64,000 nucleotides of DNA from Furcasterigmium furcatum (Eukaryota; Ascomycota; Sordariomycetes; Glomerellales; Plectosphaerellaceae), in contig BCIA01000003.1 in assembly GCA_001599815.1 (NCBI GenBank), positions 124,001 to 188,000 of the forward strand, in the 5' to 3' direction. This document shows positions 63,605 through 64,000 of this stretch, piece after piece. The notes under the pieces were generated by a model. The model was not told where the DNA came from and ran no database searches. It was given only the letters and a program-made list of their open reading frames with translations. Each line of letters starts with the position of its first letter. The stretch's first letter is position 1. Position numbers and translations under genes: made by a program.

Positions 63605-64000
63605 ATGTCTTACCAGTCACCTTCCGTGGAATCTGTGGTCGACGCCGGGGCGCTGGTCCTCGCCGGTACCGGAGCTTCGCCTGGCTCTGGGGAAGCAAAC
63701 CGCGAGCCTGATGACCTGGGGATACAGCAGGCGGATCACATCCAAGATAGAGGCAGGCATGGTCCCGGAGAGGTCACGCCGCCTTCATCTCCTGCCGAGC
63801 ATCGCAATGCAGCCGGCAAGAAAGTCCATGAAAACGGACAGCGCGATTACTTGTACAGATCCCCGTCCCCTTCCGGTGCTTCTGCTGTGACGAGCTCGAC
63901 ATCTGCCACGCACCGGTCCAACGGCTCCAACGGAAGCGGCTCGACAATCACTCGCCGGGCGCACCCGAGAAGGGGCGGTGAAAGACCTCGGAATGGAGAA
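63605..64000 (+). CDS. 5' part of an unidentified gene, continuing past the right edge
   Basis: The frame opens at ATG 63605 (MSYQSPSVESVVDAGALV) and stays open for all 132 codons to the last base. The protein start is polar and disordered, rich in Ser, Gly, Pro and Arg (HGPGEVTPPSSPAEH, SSTSATHRSNGSNGS, RRAHPRRGGERPRNGE), as in N-termini of large regulatory or signalling proteins. A long C/T-rich leader precedes it. No domain is reached within the window, so the product cannot be named. Confidence 0.6.
   Translation, partial: MSYQSPSVESVVDAGALVLAGTGASPGSGEANREPDDLGIQQADHIQDRGRHGPGEVTPPSSPAEHRNAAGKKVHENGQRDYLYRSPSPSGASAVTSSTSATHRSNGSNGSGSTITRRAHPRRGGERPRNGE

Overview
The window is nuclear DNA of a filamentous ascomycete (Pezizomycotina, most likely a Sordariomycete). 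The evidence is the short introns of about 47-94 nt with GT(A/G)NGT donors, CTRAC-type branch points and AG acceptors, together with Zn2Cys6 regulators, a NACHT-ankyrin STAND protein, GC-rich coding sequence and a pogo-class transposon carrying RIP-like CAG-to-TAG changes. The species cannot be named from the sequence. Exon borders were derived by hand from splice signals, reading phase and recalled family conservation. No alignment or transcript was available.

Positions 1-23100 form an accessory, cluster-like block of sugar and glycoside genes. In order it holds the 3' part of a GH3 beta-glucosidase with PA14 domain, a GH78 alpha-L-rhamnosidase, a Zn2Cys6 regulator, an MFS sugar/glycoside transporter (minus strand), a complete GH3 beta-glucosidase transcribed divergently from it, a second Zn2Cys6 regulator, a small membrane protein, a pogo/Fot1-like DNA transposon (17146-19002), a third Zn2Cys6 regulator, and a GH78-related hydrolase whose reading frame is broken or bridged by an unusual intron. 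None of the hydrolases whose N-terminus is visible has a clear signal peptide. The simplest reading is uptake of a rhamnose- and glucose-bearing plant glycoside through the transporter, followed by deglycosylation inside the cell, under local regulators.

Positions 23100-36500 are mixed. They hold a 1960-residue NLR/STAND-like protein (degenerate alpha/beta-hydrolase, NACHT-type NTPase, many ankyrin repeats, ZZ-like zinc finger), a transaldolase with a GC-AG intron, a small secreted protein of unknown function, a nitrilase with a signal peptide, and a weak hypothetical ORF.

Positions 37200-64000 are mostly conserved housekeeping or general genes with wide intergenic spaces. They are FEN1 flap endonuclease, a hypothetical protein with a C-terminal membrane anchor, a cytochrome b5/acyl-CoA dehydrogenase fusion, a repeat-rich GPI-type cell-wall protein, a Dabb stress-response protein, a conserved low-complexity protein, an LrgB-family membrane protein, an F-box/2EXR-like protein, the DEAD-box helicase Dhh1, a mitochondrial-type J-protein, the mitochondrial GatB amidotransferase subunit, and the 5' end of an unidentified gene running off the right edge. 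No rRNA, tRNA, CRISPR array or prokaryotic element was recognised.
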